Positions 1-7,492 of a stretch of DNA of 7,492 bases are shown one piece after another. Under the pieces are notes generated by a model, which saw only the letters and a program-made list of their open reading frames with translations, had not been told where the DNA came from and ran no database searches. The translations under genes and the position numbers were made by a program. This stretch comes from Polynucleobacter meluiroseus (GTDB taxonomy: Bacteria; Pseudomonadota; Gammaproteobacteria; Burkholderiales; Burkholderiaceae), in NCBI GenBank assembly GCA_943329505.2, contig CALQED020000051.1:1-7492 (forward strand). The letters are read 5' to 3'. The first letter of the stretch is position 1, and the number at the start of each line of letters is the position of its first letter.

Positions 1-1638
1 GGTTAATTGCTTACCTTTAATCGGGTTCACAACCAAGTCATTGTCACGACTGTGGATACCAATGACCATGCCTTCATATACAGGATCACCATGTTTTACA
101 AACATCCGACCACGATCTTGTAATTTCCAAATCGCATAGGCTACGGCTTCACCATCGTCTTGGCTAATCAATACGCCATTATGACGTTCGCCCAAAATGC
201 CATCTTTAGCAGGGGCATAAGAGTCAAAGGTGTGGCTCATTAAGCCATTGCCCCGAGTCATGGTCATAAAGTCGCCTTGGAAACCAATCAATCCACGTGC
301 TGGGATACGGTATTCCAAACGAGTGCGGCCTTTTCCATCACTCACCATATCTTGCAATTCACCTTTGCGCTTGCCCAAGTCTTCCATCACAGCGCCTTGG
401 GTAGAGTCTTCAACGTCAACCGTTAAGTTTTCGTACGGCTCCATCTTGACGCCATCTTCTTCGTGGAAGACCACGCGTGGACGGGATACTGCCAGCTCAT
501 AACCTTCGCGACGCATTGTCTCTACTAAGATGGTGAGATGCAATTCACCACGACCTGAAACCTCAAACACTGTATCGTCATCGGTTTCTTTAACGCGCAG
601 CGCCATATTGGATTTCAATTCACGATCTAAGCGCTCACGAATCTGGCGACTTGTCACAAACTTACCTTCTCGACCTGCAAATGGGCTCGTGTTCACCATG
701 AAGTTCATGGTTAAAGTAGGCTCATCAATCTTGAGCATAGGTAATGCATCTGGCTTATCGACTGCACAAACCGTTGTGCCGATCGCCAACTCTTCAATAC
801 CGTTAATCAGGGCGATATCACCCGCAATTGCCTCGTCAACCACTTCGCGCTCAAGGCCTTTGAATTTCAAAACCTGATTGATGCGGCCTTTAAATGGCAC
901 ACCATCTGGACCATTTAAACAAATGACTTCCATGCCGGATTTAACGCGTCCACGGTTGACACGCCCAACACCAATCTTTCCAACATAACTGTTGTAGTCA
1001 ATAGAAGAAATCTGAAACTGCAAAGGACCATCTGGATCATCATCACGGACAGGGACATGCTCCAATACTGCATCAAACAGAGGTCGCATATCACCCTCGC
1101 GTACCTCTTCTGTCAAACCCGCATAACCATTTAAGCCTGAGGCATAGATGATGGGGAAATCTAACTGCTCTTCAGTAGCACCTAATTTGTCAAACAACTC
1201 AAAGGTTGCATTGATCACATAATCGCAACGAGCACCTGGGCGATCCACTTTGTTAATCACAACAATTGGTTTCAAACCTAAAGCCAAGGCTTTCTTGGTT
1301 ACGAAACGGGTTTGTGGCATTGGTCCCTCTACTGCATCAACCAAGAGTAAAACACCGTCAACCATGGAGAGCACACGCTCTACTTCGCCGCCGAAGTCGG
1401 CATGTCCTGGGGTATCAACAATATTGATGTGGGTACCGTCATACTCAACCGCACAGTTCTTGGACAAAATGGTAATGCCACGTTCTTTTTCCAAATCATT
1501 TGAGTCCATGACCCGTTCGGTCATTTTTTCATTGGAGCGGAATGTGCCAGATTGGCGTAAGAGTTGGTCAACCAGAGTGGTTTTACCGTGGTCAACGTGG
1601 GCGATGATGGCAATGTTACGAAGTGCGCGTTTAGTCAT
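1..1638 (-). CDS. typA: Translational GTPase TypA/BipA (3' end cut by window edge)
   Basis: TypA (BipA) is a cytoplasmic GTPase of the EF-G/LepA class that binds the ribosome and is linked in other bacteria to 50S assembly, cold growth and stress responses. I translated the frame by hand from the ATG at 1636-1638 to the left edge: 546 codons are open with no stop or frameshift. Family length is about 605, so roughly the last 60 residues are missing. G1 is AHVDHGKT (residues 13-20), G2 is RGITI with Thr56, G3 is DTPGH (75-79), G4 is NKVD (128-131) and G5 is SGL (about 166-168). The beta-barrel domain II follows (around 205-295, with VNRGRVKSG at 227-235), then the EF-G-like domains III and V, and the TypA-specific C-terminal domain (about 480 onward, with [13 protein letters not shown]). 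It follows truB by 49 bp. Its Shine-Dalgarno is weak: AGAAG at 1645-1649, 6 nt before the ATG. The motif set and length separate it from EF-G, LepA and IF2. Confidence 0.97.
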   Translation of the reverse strand, partial: MTKRALRNIAIIAHVDHGKTTLVDQLLRQSGTFRSNEKMTERVMDSNDLEKERGITILSKNCAVEYDGTHINIVDTPGHADFGGEVERVLSMVDGVLLLVDAVEGPMPQTRFVTKKALALGLKPIVVINKVDRPGARCDYVINATFELFDKLGATEEQLDFPIIYASGLNGYAGLTEEVREGDMRPLFDAVLEHVPVRDDDPDGPLQFQISSIDYNSYVGKIGVGRVNRGRVKSGMEVICLNGPDGVPFKGRINQVLKFKGLEREVVDEAIAGDIALINGIEELAIGTTVCAVDKPDALPMLKIDEPTLTMNFMVNTSPFAGREGKFVTSRQIRERLDRELKSNMALRVKETDDDTVFEVSGRGELHLTILVETMRREGYELAVSRPRVVFHEEDGVKMEPYENLTVDVEDSTQGAVMEDLGKRKGELQDMVSDGKGRTRLEYRIPARGLIGFQGDFMTMTRGNGLMSHTFDSYAPAKDGILGERHNGVLISQDDGEAVAYAIWKLQDRGRMFVKHGDPVYEGMVIGIHSRDNDLVVNPIKGKQLT

Positions 1639-1687
1639 GTGAAGCTTCTAAAGTTAAAGATAAGTAAAAGGGTTGTAATGAATGTGA
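1639..1687 (-). other. truB-typA intergenic spacer, the longest gap in the row
   Basis: This 49-bp AT-rich spacer holds the weak typA ribosome binding site. The only symmetry I see is the 8-bp palindrome GAAGCTTC at 1641-1648, which overlaps that site. There is no GC-rich hairpin followed by a T run, so I see no intrinsic terminator, and no pair of good -35 and -10 boxes. The simplest reading is transcription through from truB into typA. A weak internal promoter starting in the end of truB cannot be excluded by eye. Confidence 0.5.
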
Positions 1688-2599
1688 TTAATGTGCCTGC
1701 GAAATCAAACGTTTGGGATGCAACACCCCAGAGCGCCAATCGGCAGTACCAATAAAGTTATGGGGTGCAGCAGTAGCACGATAAATCCGTACCAAGGCTT
1801 CAATCGAAGGTAAATTTAATGGTACGCGTTGGCCCATTTCTAAACGCTTGGCTTGCTGCTCATCTACCGTCAAGTGCGGCAAAGTCTGTAATAGCGCATC
1901 TACCGGAAGGATATAACTGGAGCTATCTTGTAAGCCAGCTTGAATAGATTCAATCGTAAATGACTGCTCCAAACTTAAGTGCCCCACTTCCGTTCTGCGT
2001 AGACCCACCAAATGAGCGCCGCAGCCAAGAGCATTACCTAAATCCTCAGCTAGCACGCGAATATAAGTCCCTTTACTACAAGAAACCTCTAAAGTCGCTT
2101 CGGGCCATTGAATATGGGTCCAACGAATCTTGTGAATCGTAATCTCACGTGGAGCGCGCTCTAATTCAACACCGGCACGGGCGTATTCATATAAAGGCTT
2201 GCCATCCCGCTTCAATGCTGAATACATCGGAGGGATTTGGGTAATGGGGCCAGTAAATTTTGGTAGCAATACGTCTAAGGCTTGTTGCATTACCATTGCG
2301 TTTTCAAAAGTAGGTAATGGCAATTCTTCAATCGTGAGACCTTCAGCATCGCCCGTATCGGTACGAGAGCCAAACTTCACTTGTGCCACATAAGTCTTGT
2401 CTGCTTCGAGTAAGTCTTGTGAATATTTAGTGGCTTCACCTAAACAGATAGGCAATAAACCGGTTGCCATCGGATCTAAGGTCCCTGTATGCCCAGCTTT
2501 TTCAGCATTGAATGCGCGTTTAACAGCAGTTACCGCACCCTGAGAACTCATTCCCGCAGGTTTATCCAGCAACACGACGCCGTCGATACGCGTAGACAT
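1688..2599 (-). CDS. truB: tRNA pseudouridine(55) synthase TruB
   Basis: TruB isomerises U55 to pseudouridine in the T-loop of nearly all elongator tRNAs and also acts as a tRNA chaperone. The 303-residue protein is close to the 314 of E. coli. It opens with the family signature DGVVLLDKPAGMSS (residues 6-19). The catalytic Asp is Asp42 in GHTGTLDPMATGLLP (36-50). Tyr70 in DKTY matches the conserved active-site Tyr, PPMYSALK (123-130) is the PPxxSA block, and SKGTYIRVLAEDLG (175-188) carries the conserved Arg181. The last ~60 residues fit the small C-terminal PUA-like/TruB_C domain, with the VDALLQTLP stretch leading into it. The ATG starts just before the conserved signature, so the start is secure. 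Only 1 bp separates it from the rbfA stop, which suggests coupled translation. A weak Shine-Dalgarno-like AGGCGAG lies inside the rbfA 3' end at 2610-2616. No truncation or missing catalytic residue is seen. Confidence 0.98.
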   Translation of the reverse strand: MSTRIDGVVLLDKPAGMSSQGAVTAVKRAFNAEKAGHTGTLDPMATGLLPICLGEATKYSQDLLEADKTYVAQVKFGSRTDTGDAEGLTIEELPLPTFENAMVMQQALDVLLPKFTGPITQIPPMYSALKRDGKPLYEYARAGVELERAPREITIHKIRWTHIQWPEATLEVSCSKGTYIRVLAEDLGNALGCGAHLVGLRRTEVGHLSLEQSFTIESIQAGLQDSSSYILPVDALLQTLPHLTVDEQQAKRLEMGQRVPLNLPSIEALVRIYRATAAPHNFIGTADWRSGVLHPKRLISQAH

Positions 2600-2600
2600 A

Positions 2601-2969
2601 TTATTTATTCTCGCCTGATGGATCGCTCTCTAGAGCTTGATCGATCAATCGAGACATCTCTATGCCATGTTCTACAGAACTGTCATAGTGAAAGTGCAAA
2701 GTGGGAACGGTATGAATATGTAAACGCTTAAAGAGTAAGGAATGTAAATACCCTGCTTTTTCCTGTAAAGCCTTGAGCGCATGCTCTGGTTCTGCACCCA
2801 ATACCGTGAAGAACACCTTGGCATGCGCCAAGTCTGGTGAGAGCTCGATACTCTGTAAAGTAATCAAACCCAAACTGGAGCTACGCAACTCGCGAGGAAT
2901 CAGCTCGGCCAGGTCTCGCTGAATTTGATCGGCAAGACGCTGGTTACGATGTGGGCTAGTTTTATGCAT
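2601..2969 (-). CDS. rbfA: 30S ribosome-binding factor RbfA
   Basis: RbfA is a small KH-fold protein that binds the free 30S subunit near the 5' end of 16S rRNA. It is needed for late 16S maturation, especially in the cold. The 122-residue product has the expected family blocks: an N-terminal helix [17 protein letters not shown] (8-24), the beta strands around [18 protein letters not shown] (41-58), the helix [20 protein letters not shown] (64-83), and [23 protein letters not shown] (88-110), after which the family tail is short and polar. The usual AxG kink that replaces the KH GxxG loop reads Lys71-Ala72-Gly73 here. It sits between infB (19 bp upstream) and truB (1 bp downstream), the standard position. 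The ATG at 2967-2969 gives the expected N-terminus, but the spacer before it contains a T run and no recognisable Shine-Dalgarno, so translation may depend on ribosomes finishing infB. Confidence 0.96.
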   Translation of the reverse strand: MHKTSPHRNQRLADQIQRDLAELIPRELRSSSLGLITLQSIELSPDLAHAKVFFTVLGAEPEHALKALQEKAGYLHSLLFKRLHIHTVPTLHFHYDSSVEHGIEMSRLIDQALESDPSGENK

Positions 2970-2988
2970 ACTAAAAAATAGATCGTAC

Positions 2989-5730
2989 TTAGAGTGAACG
3001 GGCTACTTCAGTGACTTCGAACACTTCTAATTGATCGCCTTCTTTAATATCGTTGTAGCCTTTTAATGACAAGCCACATTCAACACCGGCACGAACTTCT
3101 TTGGCATCATCTTTAAAGCGCTTGAGTGAATCCAACTCACCAGACCAGACAACCACGTTGTCACGCAAGAGTCGAACACTTGAAGTACGTTTAACGATTC
3201 CGTCAACCACCAAGCAACCCGCAATTGCGCCAACTTTAGATACCAAGAAGACTTGACGGATTTCAACTAAACCAGTGATTTCTTCTTTCTTATCTGGCGT
3301 CAACATACCACTCAGAGCCAATTTCACTTCATCCACTGCGTCATAAATAATGTTGTGATAACGAATATCAACACCATTGTTCTCAGCCAACTTCCGTGCT
3401 GCTGCATCGGCACGGGAGTTAAAGCCAATAATGACTGCTTTAGAAGCAACTGCTAAGTTCACGTCTGTTTCAGTAATCCCACCAACCGCTGCATGGACAA
3501 TTTGTACCTTGACTTCTGGAGTAGAGAGCTTCATTAAAGACTGTGACAAAGCTTCTTGTGAACCCTGAACGTCTGCTTTGATGATCAATGGCAATAGCTT
3601 AGCCTCAATCGCACCCTCTTCCATGTTTTCCATCATGGTTTCCAGTTTGAATGCTTGCTGTTTAGCTAACTTCACATCACGGAACTTACCTTGACGGAAG
3701 AGCGCGATCTCACGTGCTTTGCGCTCATCAGCAACCACTTGTACTGACTCACCAGCAGCAGGAACTTCTGCCAAACCTTGAATCTCCACCGGAATGGATG
3801 GGCCAGCTTCAGTACAAGCCTTGCCATTCTCATCAAGCATGGAGCGAACGCGACCAAAAGTTGAGCCTGCTAACAACATATCGCCCCGCTTGAGGGTTCC
3901 AGATTGAACCAAGATCGTTGCAACCGGACCCTTACCTTTATCAAGGCGGGCTTCAATCACGAGACCTTGTGCAGGAGCATCCTTAGCTGCTTTAAGTTCT
4001 AGGATTTCTGCTTGCAAGAGAACGTTCTCTAATAAAGCATCAATCCCTTCACCCGTTTTTGCAGATACCGGAATAAATGGCACATCACCACCGTACTCTT
4101 CAGGAACCACTTGCTCAGCTACCAACTCAGTCTTCACACGATCTGGATTAGCTTCTGGTTTATCAATTTTGTTAATGGCAACAACCAAAGGTACGCCACC
4201 AGCAACCGCGTGGTGAATCGCTTCTTTTGTTTGTGGCATCACGCCATCATCTGCTGCGACTACCAAGATCACGATGTCTGTTGCCTTAGCACCACGAGCA
4301 CGCATAGCGGTAAACGCTTCGTGACCTGGGGTATCTAAGAAAGTAATCATGCCGCGTGGAGTTTCCACATGGTATGCGCCAATGTGCTGAGTAATACCAC
4401 CAGCTTCACCAGTAGCCACCTTAGCAGCACGAATTTTATCGAGCAAGGAAGTTTTACCATGGTCAACGTGACCCATGACGGTGACAACTGGAGGTCGAGG
4501 CAATAATTCTGCATCGTGGCTATCTGGAGTCAGCTCTAAATCTGGATCATCTAACTTTGCAGCAAAGGCTTTATGACCCATCTCTTCAACAAGGATCATG
4601 GCTGTATCTTGATCAAGCACTTGGTTGATGGTGACCATCTGACCCATGCCCATCAATAACTTAATCACCTCTGCACTCTTTACCGCCATAGCATGCGCAA
4701 GCTCAGCAACCGTAATGGTTTCAGGTACATGCACATCACGTACTACTGGCTCGGTAGGAACCTGGAAATTGGTATCAACGTTTGCTTCAGCAATTTGACG
4801 TTGTTTCTTACGGCCGCCACCTGAACGCCAGCCACCTACACCACCAGATGAGTCACCGCGGGTCTTGAGGCCACCTGGTTTCTTAGCGCCTTCTTCTTGC
4901 CAAGTAGATGATGTCTCTGAAGACTTAATGGTTTTACCGCCCACTTTCGCTGGAGATTTTTTCTTATCCTCAGCACCTTCTACTTTAGCGGGTTTATGTA
5001 AAGTTCCTTTTTTAGCTTCATCAGCAGCAACTTCACTCGGAGCCTTGAGTACGCGAGCAGGAGCACTCATCATGTCACGAATCGCTAATGCTTCAGCTTC
5101 AGCAGCAGCGCGACGTACACGAATTTCTGCTAATTCTTTTTCTTTGCTTACTGCCAATTCTTTTGCAGCCTTATCGCTTTGGGCTTTTTTCTCAGCAGAA
5201 GCCTTATCGGCAGACTTGGCTTCTTGCTCAGCAGGAACTTGCACTTCTTTTTGGCGCGCATCTTCCGCGGCCTTCATCTCTGCCTCTTGACGAGCCAACA
5301 ACTCAGCTTGGCGAGTTGCTTCAGCAGCACGTTTCTCTAATTCTTCTTCAGAAAGAATGGGCTTAGCTTCTGCAGGCGCCGCTTTTGCTGTATTAACTGG
5401 CGCCTCTTCAACTGCAGGAGCTTTATCACCAGCCTTCACTAGCACACGCTTTTTGCGCACCTCAACTTGAACGGTACGAGTACGTCCAGCGGAGTCTGCC
5501 TGACGAATCTCAGAGTTCTCACGCTTGATTAAGGTAATCTTTTTACGAGTACCAGCTTCAGTATTACCGTGTGCCTTTTGCAAATACTCGAGCAGAACCG
5601 TTTTGTCCTTTTCGGTAATGCTCTCATCCTCAGAACCCTTTTCGATTCCAGCCGACTTCAATTGCTCCAGGAGGTCAGCCGCGGTTCGTTTGAGTTCCTT
5701 AGCGAGTACTTTTACTGTTGTTGTTGCCAT
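2989..5730 (-). CDS. infB: Translation initiation factor IF-2
   Basis: IF2 is the initiation GTPase that brings fMet-tRNA to the 30S P site and promotes 50S joining. The 913 residues compare with 890 in E. coli. Residues 1-50 form the first IF2_N helical domain ([20 protein letters not shown]). Residues ~55-100 are a basic IF2-associated stretch, and ~105-330 are a low-complexity linker, first Ala/Glu/Lys-rich, then Lys-rich and Gly-rich ([14 protein letters not shown] at 296-309). A second IF2_N domain spans about 335-388. The G domain has G1 GHVDHGKT (420-427), G2 [10 protein letters not shown] (444-453), G3 DTPGH (466-470), G4 NKID (520-523) and G5 SAK (556-558). Domain II, domain III (around 712-805) and the C-terminal fMet-tRNA-binding barrel (about 815-913, with the [14 protein letters not shown] block) follow. 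All five G motifs are intact. The ATG has a strong GAGGAAG ribosome binding site and lies 13 bp after nusA. Confidence 0.99.
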   Translation of the reverse strand: MATTTVKVLAKELKRTAADLLEQLKSAGIEKGSEDESITEKDKTVLLEYLQKAHGNTEAGTRKKITLIKRENSEIRQADSAGRTRTVQVEVRKKRVLVKAGDKAPAVEEAPVNTAKAAPAEAKPILSEEELEKRAAEATRQAELLARQEAEMKAAEDARQKEVQVPAEQEAKSADKASAEKKAQSDKAAKELAVSKEKELAEIRVRRAAAEAEALAIRDMMSAPARVLKAPSEVAADEAKKGTLHKPAKVEGAEDKKKSPAKVGGKTIKSSETSSTWQEEGAKKPGGLKTRGDSSGGVGGWRSGGGRKKQRQIAEANVDTNFQVPTEPVVRDVHVPETITVAELAHAMAVKSAEVIKLLMGMGQMVTINQVLDQDTAMILVEEMGHKAFAAKLDDPDLELTPDSHDAELLPRPPVVTVMGHVDHGKTSLLDKIRAAKVATGEAGGITQHIGAYHVETPRGMITFLDTPGHEAFTAMRARGAKATDIVILVVAADDGVMPQTKEAIHHAVAGGVPLVVAINKIDKPEANPDRVKTELVAEQVVPEEYGGDVPFIPVSAKTGEGIDALLENVLLQAEILELKAAKDAPAQGLVIEARLDKGKGPVATILVQSGTLKRGDMLLAGSTFGRVRSMLDENGKACTEAGPSIPVEIQGLAEVPAAGESVQVVADERKAREIALFRQGKFRDVKLAKQQAFKLETMMENMEEGAIEAKLLPLIIKADVQGSQEALSQSLMKLSTPEVKVQIVHAAVGGITETDVNLAVASKAVIIGFNSRADAAARKLAENNGVDIRYHNIIYDAVDEVKLALSGMLTPDKKEEITGLVEIRQVFLVSKVGAIAGCLVVDGIVKRTSSVRLLRDNVVVWSGELDSLKRFKDDAKEVRAGVECGLSLKGYNDIKEGDQLEVFEVTEVARSL
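5275..5287 (-). promoter_or_regulatory. Possible internal ribosome binding site and ATG within infB
   Basis: Codon 152 of infB is an in-frame ATG at 5275-5277. On the coding strand AGAGG lies at 5283-5287, extended to AAGAGG at 5288, leaving 5 nt before the ATG. This spacing and sequence are good for a Shine-Dalgarno. Initiation here would give a 762-residue IF2 without the first IF2_N domain. E. coli makes its short IF2 isoforms from internal starts near codons 158 and 165, a similar place. The region codes for a Glu/Lys/Ala-rich stretch in which GAG and AGG triplets arise by chance, so this is a hypothesis. Confidence 0.3.
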
Positions 5731-5736
5731 GTACTA

Positions 5737-5743
5737 CTTCCTC
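5737..5743 (-). promoter_or_regulatory. Shine-Dalgarno of infB
   Basis: The coding-strand heptamer GAGGAAG ends 6 nt before the infB ATG. It directly abuts the nusA TGA stop at 5744-5746, so a ribosome ending nusA would cover the infB start region. This supports the 5730 start and coupled translation of the two genes. Confidence 0.85.
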
Positions 5744-7225
5744 TCATGAAGTAAACCAATGTTCGCGCGCTTTCATGATGAGCGTTTTCGCAGTTTCTTC
5801 GTCAATTTGTGTCGCCTCAACTAGCTCATCAACAGCCAATTCAGCAAGGTCGTCACGGGTATGCACTTGATTGTCAGCAAGCTTGGCAATCAATTCTGTG
5901 GTCATTCCTTCTAAGGAACGTAAGTCTTGTGACACCTCACCAACACGCTCTTCTTTTGCCAATTCCATGGTCAATAAAGAATCGCGAGCGCGAGTACGTA
6001 GCTCATTCACAGTATCTTCATCGAATGAATCGATCTCTAACATTTCAGACAATGGCACATAAGCCACCTCTTCCAATGTATTGAAACCTTCTTCAATCAA
6101 AATATCAGCTACTTCTTGGTCTACGTCTAATTTGTCCATGAACAACTGACGCACTGAAGAAGCTTCTTTTTCTGTTTTCTCTGCAGACTCTTCAGGTGTC
6201 ATGATGTTGATCTGCCAACCAGTCAAATCACTAGCCAAACGTACGTTCTGTCCACTACGGCCAAGTGCGATTGCCAAGTTTTCTTCATCCACCACTACGT
6301 CCATTGCATGACGCTCTTCATCAACCACGATTGAAGATACTTGTGCTGGTGCCAGCGCACCAATCACAAACTGTGCCGGATCTTCAGACCACAAGACGAT
6401 ATCTACCGCCTCGCCAGCCACTTCGTTACGAACTGCAGTAACCCGGGTACCACGAACACCAACGCAGGTACCGATTGGATCGATGCGCTTGTCATAAGTA
6501 ATCACAGCAATTTTTGCGCGGACACCAGGATCACGGGCTGCGCCTTTGATCTCTAGCAAGCCCTGCTCCATCTCTGGAACTTCGTTCTCGAACAACTTGA
6601 TCAAAAAGTCTGGGCAAGTGCGAGAGAGTTCAATCTGCGGACCGCGTGCTTCACGATCAACTTTGAGAATATATGCTCGTACTCGATCACCAGAACGTAA
6701 ATTCTCTTTTGGAATCATTTGATCACGACGTAACAATGCTTCAACGCGGCCAGATTCAATAATTAAGCCATTCTTATCAGCACGTTTAACGGTACCAGTC
6801 ATGACTTTTTCGCCACGCTCAAGGTAGTCATTCAAAATTTGCTCACGCTCAGCATCACGAATGCGCTGCAAGATCACTTGCTTGGCAGCTTGTGCGCCGA
6901 TACGGCCAAAGGCTAAAGATTCGATTTGCTCTTCGATATAGTCGCCCACTTCCATGTCAGCGATTTGCTCTTGAGCCTCAAATTGCAAAATCTCTTTATC
7001 AGGCTCTTGCAGACCAGCCTCATCGGGAACGACCAACCAACGACGGAAGGTTTCGTATTCACCAGACTCGCGGTCAATCGATACCCGAATATCCACGTCT
7101 TCGTTTGGATAACGCTTCTTTGTGGCCGATGCTAGCGCCATTTCGAGTGCCTCAAACACAATTGCTTGATCAACGTTCTTTTCACGCGCTAGGGCGTCTG
7201 CCAACATGAGAACTTCTCGGCTCAT
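5744..7225 (-). CDS. nusA: Transcription termination/antitermination factor NusA
   Basis: NusA binds RNA polymerase near the RNA exit channel. It modulates pausing, hairpin-dependent termination, and antitermination on rRNA operons. The 493-residue protein matches the 495 of E. coli. Residues 1-~130 are the polymerase-binding N-terminal domain ([19 protein letters not shown] at the start). The S1 domain is about 135-200 ([19 protein letters not shown] at 141-159). KH1 contains [16 protein letters not shown] (247-262), and KH2 contains [18 protein letters not shown] (320-337). Two acidic repeats follow at about 360-420 and 435-490, the pair typical of Proteobacteria and used in E. coli for contact with the polymerase alpha C-terminal domain and for autoinhibition. 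The end AREHWFTS is also typical of the family. Its ATG overlaps the rimP stop by 4 bp (ATGA), the usual coupled arrangement. A good Shine-Dalgarno lies within rimP. Confidence 0.99.
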   Translation of the reverse strand: MSREVLMLADALAREKNVDQAIVFEALEMALASATKKRYPNEDVDIRVSIDRESGEYETFRRWLVVPDEAGLQEPDKEILQFEAQEQIADMEVGDYIEEQIESLAFGRIGAQAAKQVILQRIRDAEREQILNDYLERGEKVMTGTVKRADKNGLIIESGRVEALLRRDQMIPKENLRSGDRVRAYILKVDREARGPQIELSRTCPDFLIKLFENEVPEMEQGLLEIKGAARDPGVRAKIAVITYDKRIDPIGTCVGVRGTRVTAVRNEVAGEAVDIVLWSEDPAQFVIGALAPAQVSSIVVDEERHAMDVVVDEENLAIALGRSGQNVRLASDLTGWQINIMTPEESAEKTEKEASSVRQLFMDKLDVDQEVADILIEEGFNTLEEVAYVPLSEMLEIDSFDEDTVNELRTRARDSLLTMELAKEERVGEVSQDLRSLEGMTTELIAKLADNQVHTRDDLAELAVDELVEATQIDEETAKTLIMKAREHWFTS

Positions 7226-7492
7226 GACTTTCTTCCTTTGAAATCAATAACAGGGACCAACCGAGTCTTATCGATCTCGGCTAATGAAAACTCCAATTGA
7301 GACGGCTGACCATCAGCTGCCTCAAACACCAAACCAAATTTCGTATCAGGTGAATTCAATTCACCACTCAGCAAACCTTGCAATACACCACGAAAATTCT
7401 TACGAGCTCCTACAGCAACCCGCAACTTCATATCTACTTCCATTCCAGCGAAGCGCTCAAAATCAATTGCTGTTTTGACTGGGCGATCTAAA
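7222..7492 (-). CDS. rimP: Ribosome maturation factor RimP (5' part outside the window)
   Basis: RimP binds the 30S subunit early and assists 16S rRNA and small-subunit protein assembly. The visible part is 89 codons plus stop, the C-terminal half or a little more of a protein usually 150-165 residues long. The frame stays open to the right edge, so the ATG near 7443 is internal and not the true start. The first visible residues, [16 protein letters not shown], are the diagnostic block where the N-terminal alpha/beta domain joins the C-terminal SH3-like barrel. The rest ([18 protein letters not shown], then the [12 protein letters not shown] strand) is that barrel. The family sits immediately upstream of nusA in most bacteria, which agrees. 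The TGA at 7222-7224 overlaps the nusA ATG. Confidence 0.95.
   Translation of the reverse strand, partial: LDRPVKTAIDFERFAGMEVDMKLRVAVGARKNFRGVLQGLLSGELNSPDTKFGLVFEAADGQPSQLEFSLAEIDKTRLVPVIDFKGRKS
7232..7238 (-). promoter_or_regulatory. Shine-Dalgarno of nusA, inside rimP
   Basis: The coding-strand sequence AAGGAAG lies 6 nt before the nusA ATG and within the last codons of rimP. It fixes the nusA start at 7225 and allows both independent initiation and reinitiation after the overlapping rimP stop. Confidence 0.85.

Larger units (their letters stand above)
1..7492 (-). other. Probable single transcription unit rimP-nusA-infB-rbfA-truB-typA
   Basis: Six genes lie on the same strand with junctions of -4, 13, 19, 1 and 49 bp and with no visible terminator between them. 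The order through truB is the conserved bacterial nusA-infB operon. In E. coli this operon is autoregulated by NusA through upstream terminators, but the leader that would carry such sites is beyond the right edge here. Co-transcription is inferred from spacing, most securely from rimP to truB and less so for typA. Confidence 0.75.

Noticed and set aside
530..877. A 115-codon open frame on the plus strand
   Set aside because: It is antisense to the intact typA frame and is Ser/Arg/Asn-rich without any family signature.
1250..1642. A 130-codon open frame on the plus strand
   Set aside because: It is antisense to the start of typA, whose frame carries all GTPase motifs. The product has no recognisable domain.
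1641..1648. GAAGCTTC palindrome before typA
   Set aside because: Eight bases with no loop and no following T run cannot be a terminator, and a single short palindrome is too weak to call an operator.
2970..2981. Six-T run on the coding strand between infB and rbfA as a terminator
   Set aside because: No GC-rich inverted repeat precedes the T run, and rbfA and truB follow directly in the conserved operon.
1581..4470. Near-identical 19-base segments at 1581-1599 and 4452-4470
   Set aside because: Both encode the shared HVDHGKT P-loop of two homologous GTPases (TypA and IF2). The match reflects conserved protein sequence, not a DNA repeat or recombination site.
4865..5290. A 141-codon open frame on the plus strand
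   Set aside because: It lies fully antisense to the Ala/Glu/Lys-rich linker of infB. The translated product is Ser/Ala/Leu-rich low-complexity sequence, as expected from reading the complement of such codons, and no family is recognisable.
6892..7209. A 105-codon open frame on the plus strand
   Set aside because: It is antisense to the NusA N-terminal domain, which is well conserved. The shadow product looks like random reading.
7222..7443. A 73-codon gene starting at the ATG at 7443
   Set aside because: The frame stays open to the window edge, and the residues before that Met ([16 protein letters not shown]) are conserved RimP sequence. It is an internal Met of a truncated rimP.

Overview
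The window is a block of conserved translation and transcription genes, all on the minus strand and packed almost without gaps. In transcription order (right to left) they are: the 3' end of rimP (7222-7492, cut by the right edge), nusA (5744-7225), infB (2989-5730), rbfA (2601-2969), truB (1688-2599) and most of typA/bipA (1-1638, cut by the left edge). About 98% of the bases are coding. The gaps are -4 (overlap), 13, 19, 1 and 49 bp, so no stretch over 300 bases lacks a gene. I see no tRNA, rRNA, mobile element, CRISPR array, attachment site or convincing terminator, and any main promoter should lie upstream of rimP, beyond the right edge.

The gene order rimP-nusA-infB-rbfA-truB is the classic bacterial nusA-infB operon. 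Having typA directly after truB, instead of rpsO-pnp as in Escherichia coli, fits Betaproteobacteria of the order Burkholderiales. The protein sequences look like that group. The moderate GC content, lower than in Burkholderia or Ralstonia, suggests a freshwater Polynucleobacter-like member of the Burkholderiaceae. That genus guess is inference from overall look, not from a search.

The genes form one functional theme. RimP and RbfA help mature the 30S subunit. NusA controls RNA polymerase pausing, termination and antitermination, including on rRNA operons. IF2 delivers initiator tRNA. TruB makes pseudouridine 55 in tRNAs. TypA is a ribosome-binding GTPase linked to ribosome assembly and stress or cold adaptation. 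Overlaps and very short gaps suggest co-transcription and translational coupling along the whole row.

I found no novel system. All six reading frames are intact where visible, with their key motifs present. Points worth a second look are modest: a possible internal start in infB (codon 152, preceded by a good Shine-Dalgarno-like sequence) that would mimic the short IF2 isoform of E. coli, the absence of a recognisable Shine-Dalgarno before rbfA, a low-complexity linker in IF2, a Lys in the usual AxG kink of RbfA, and the typA junction.
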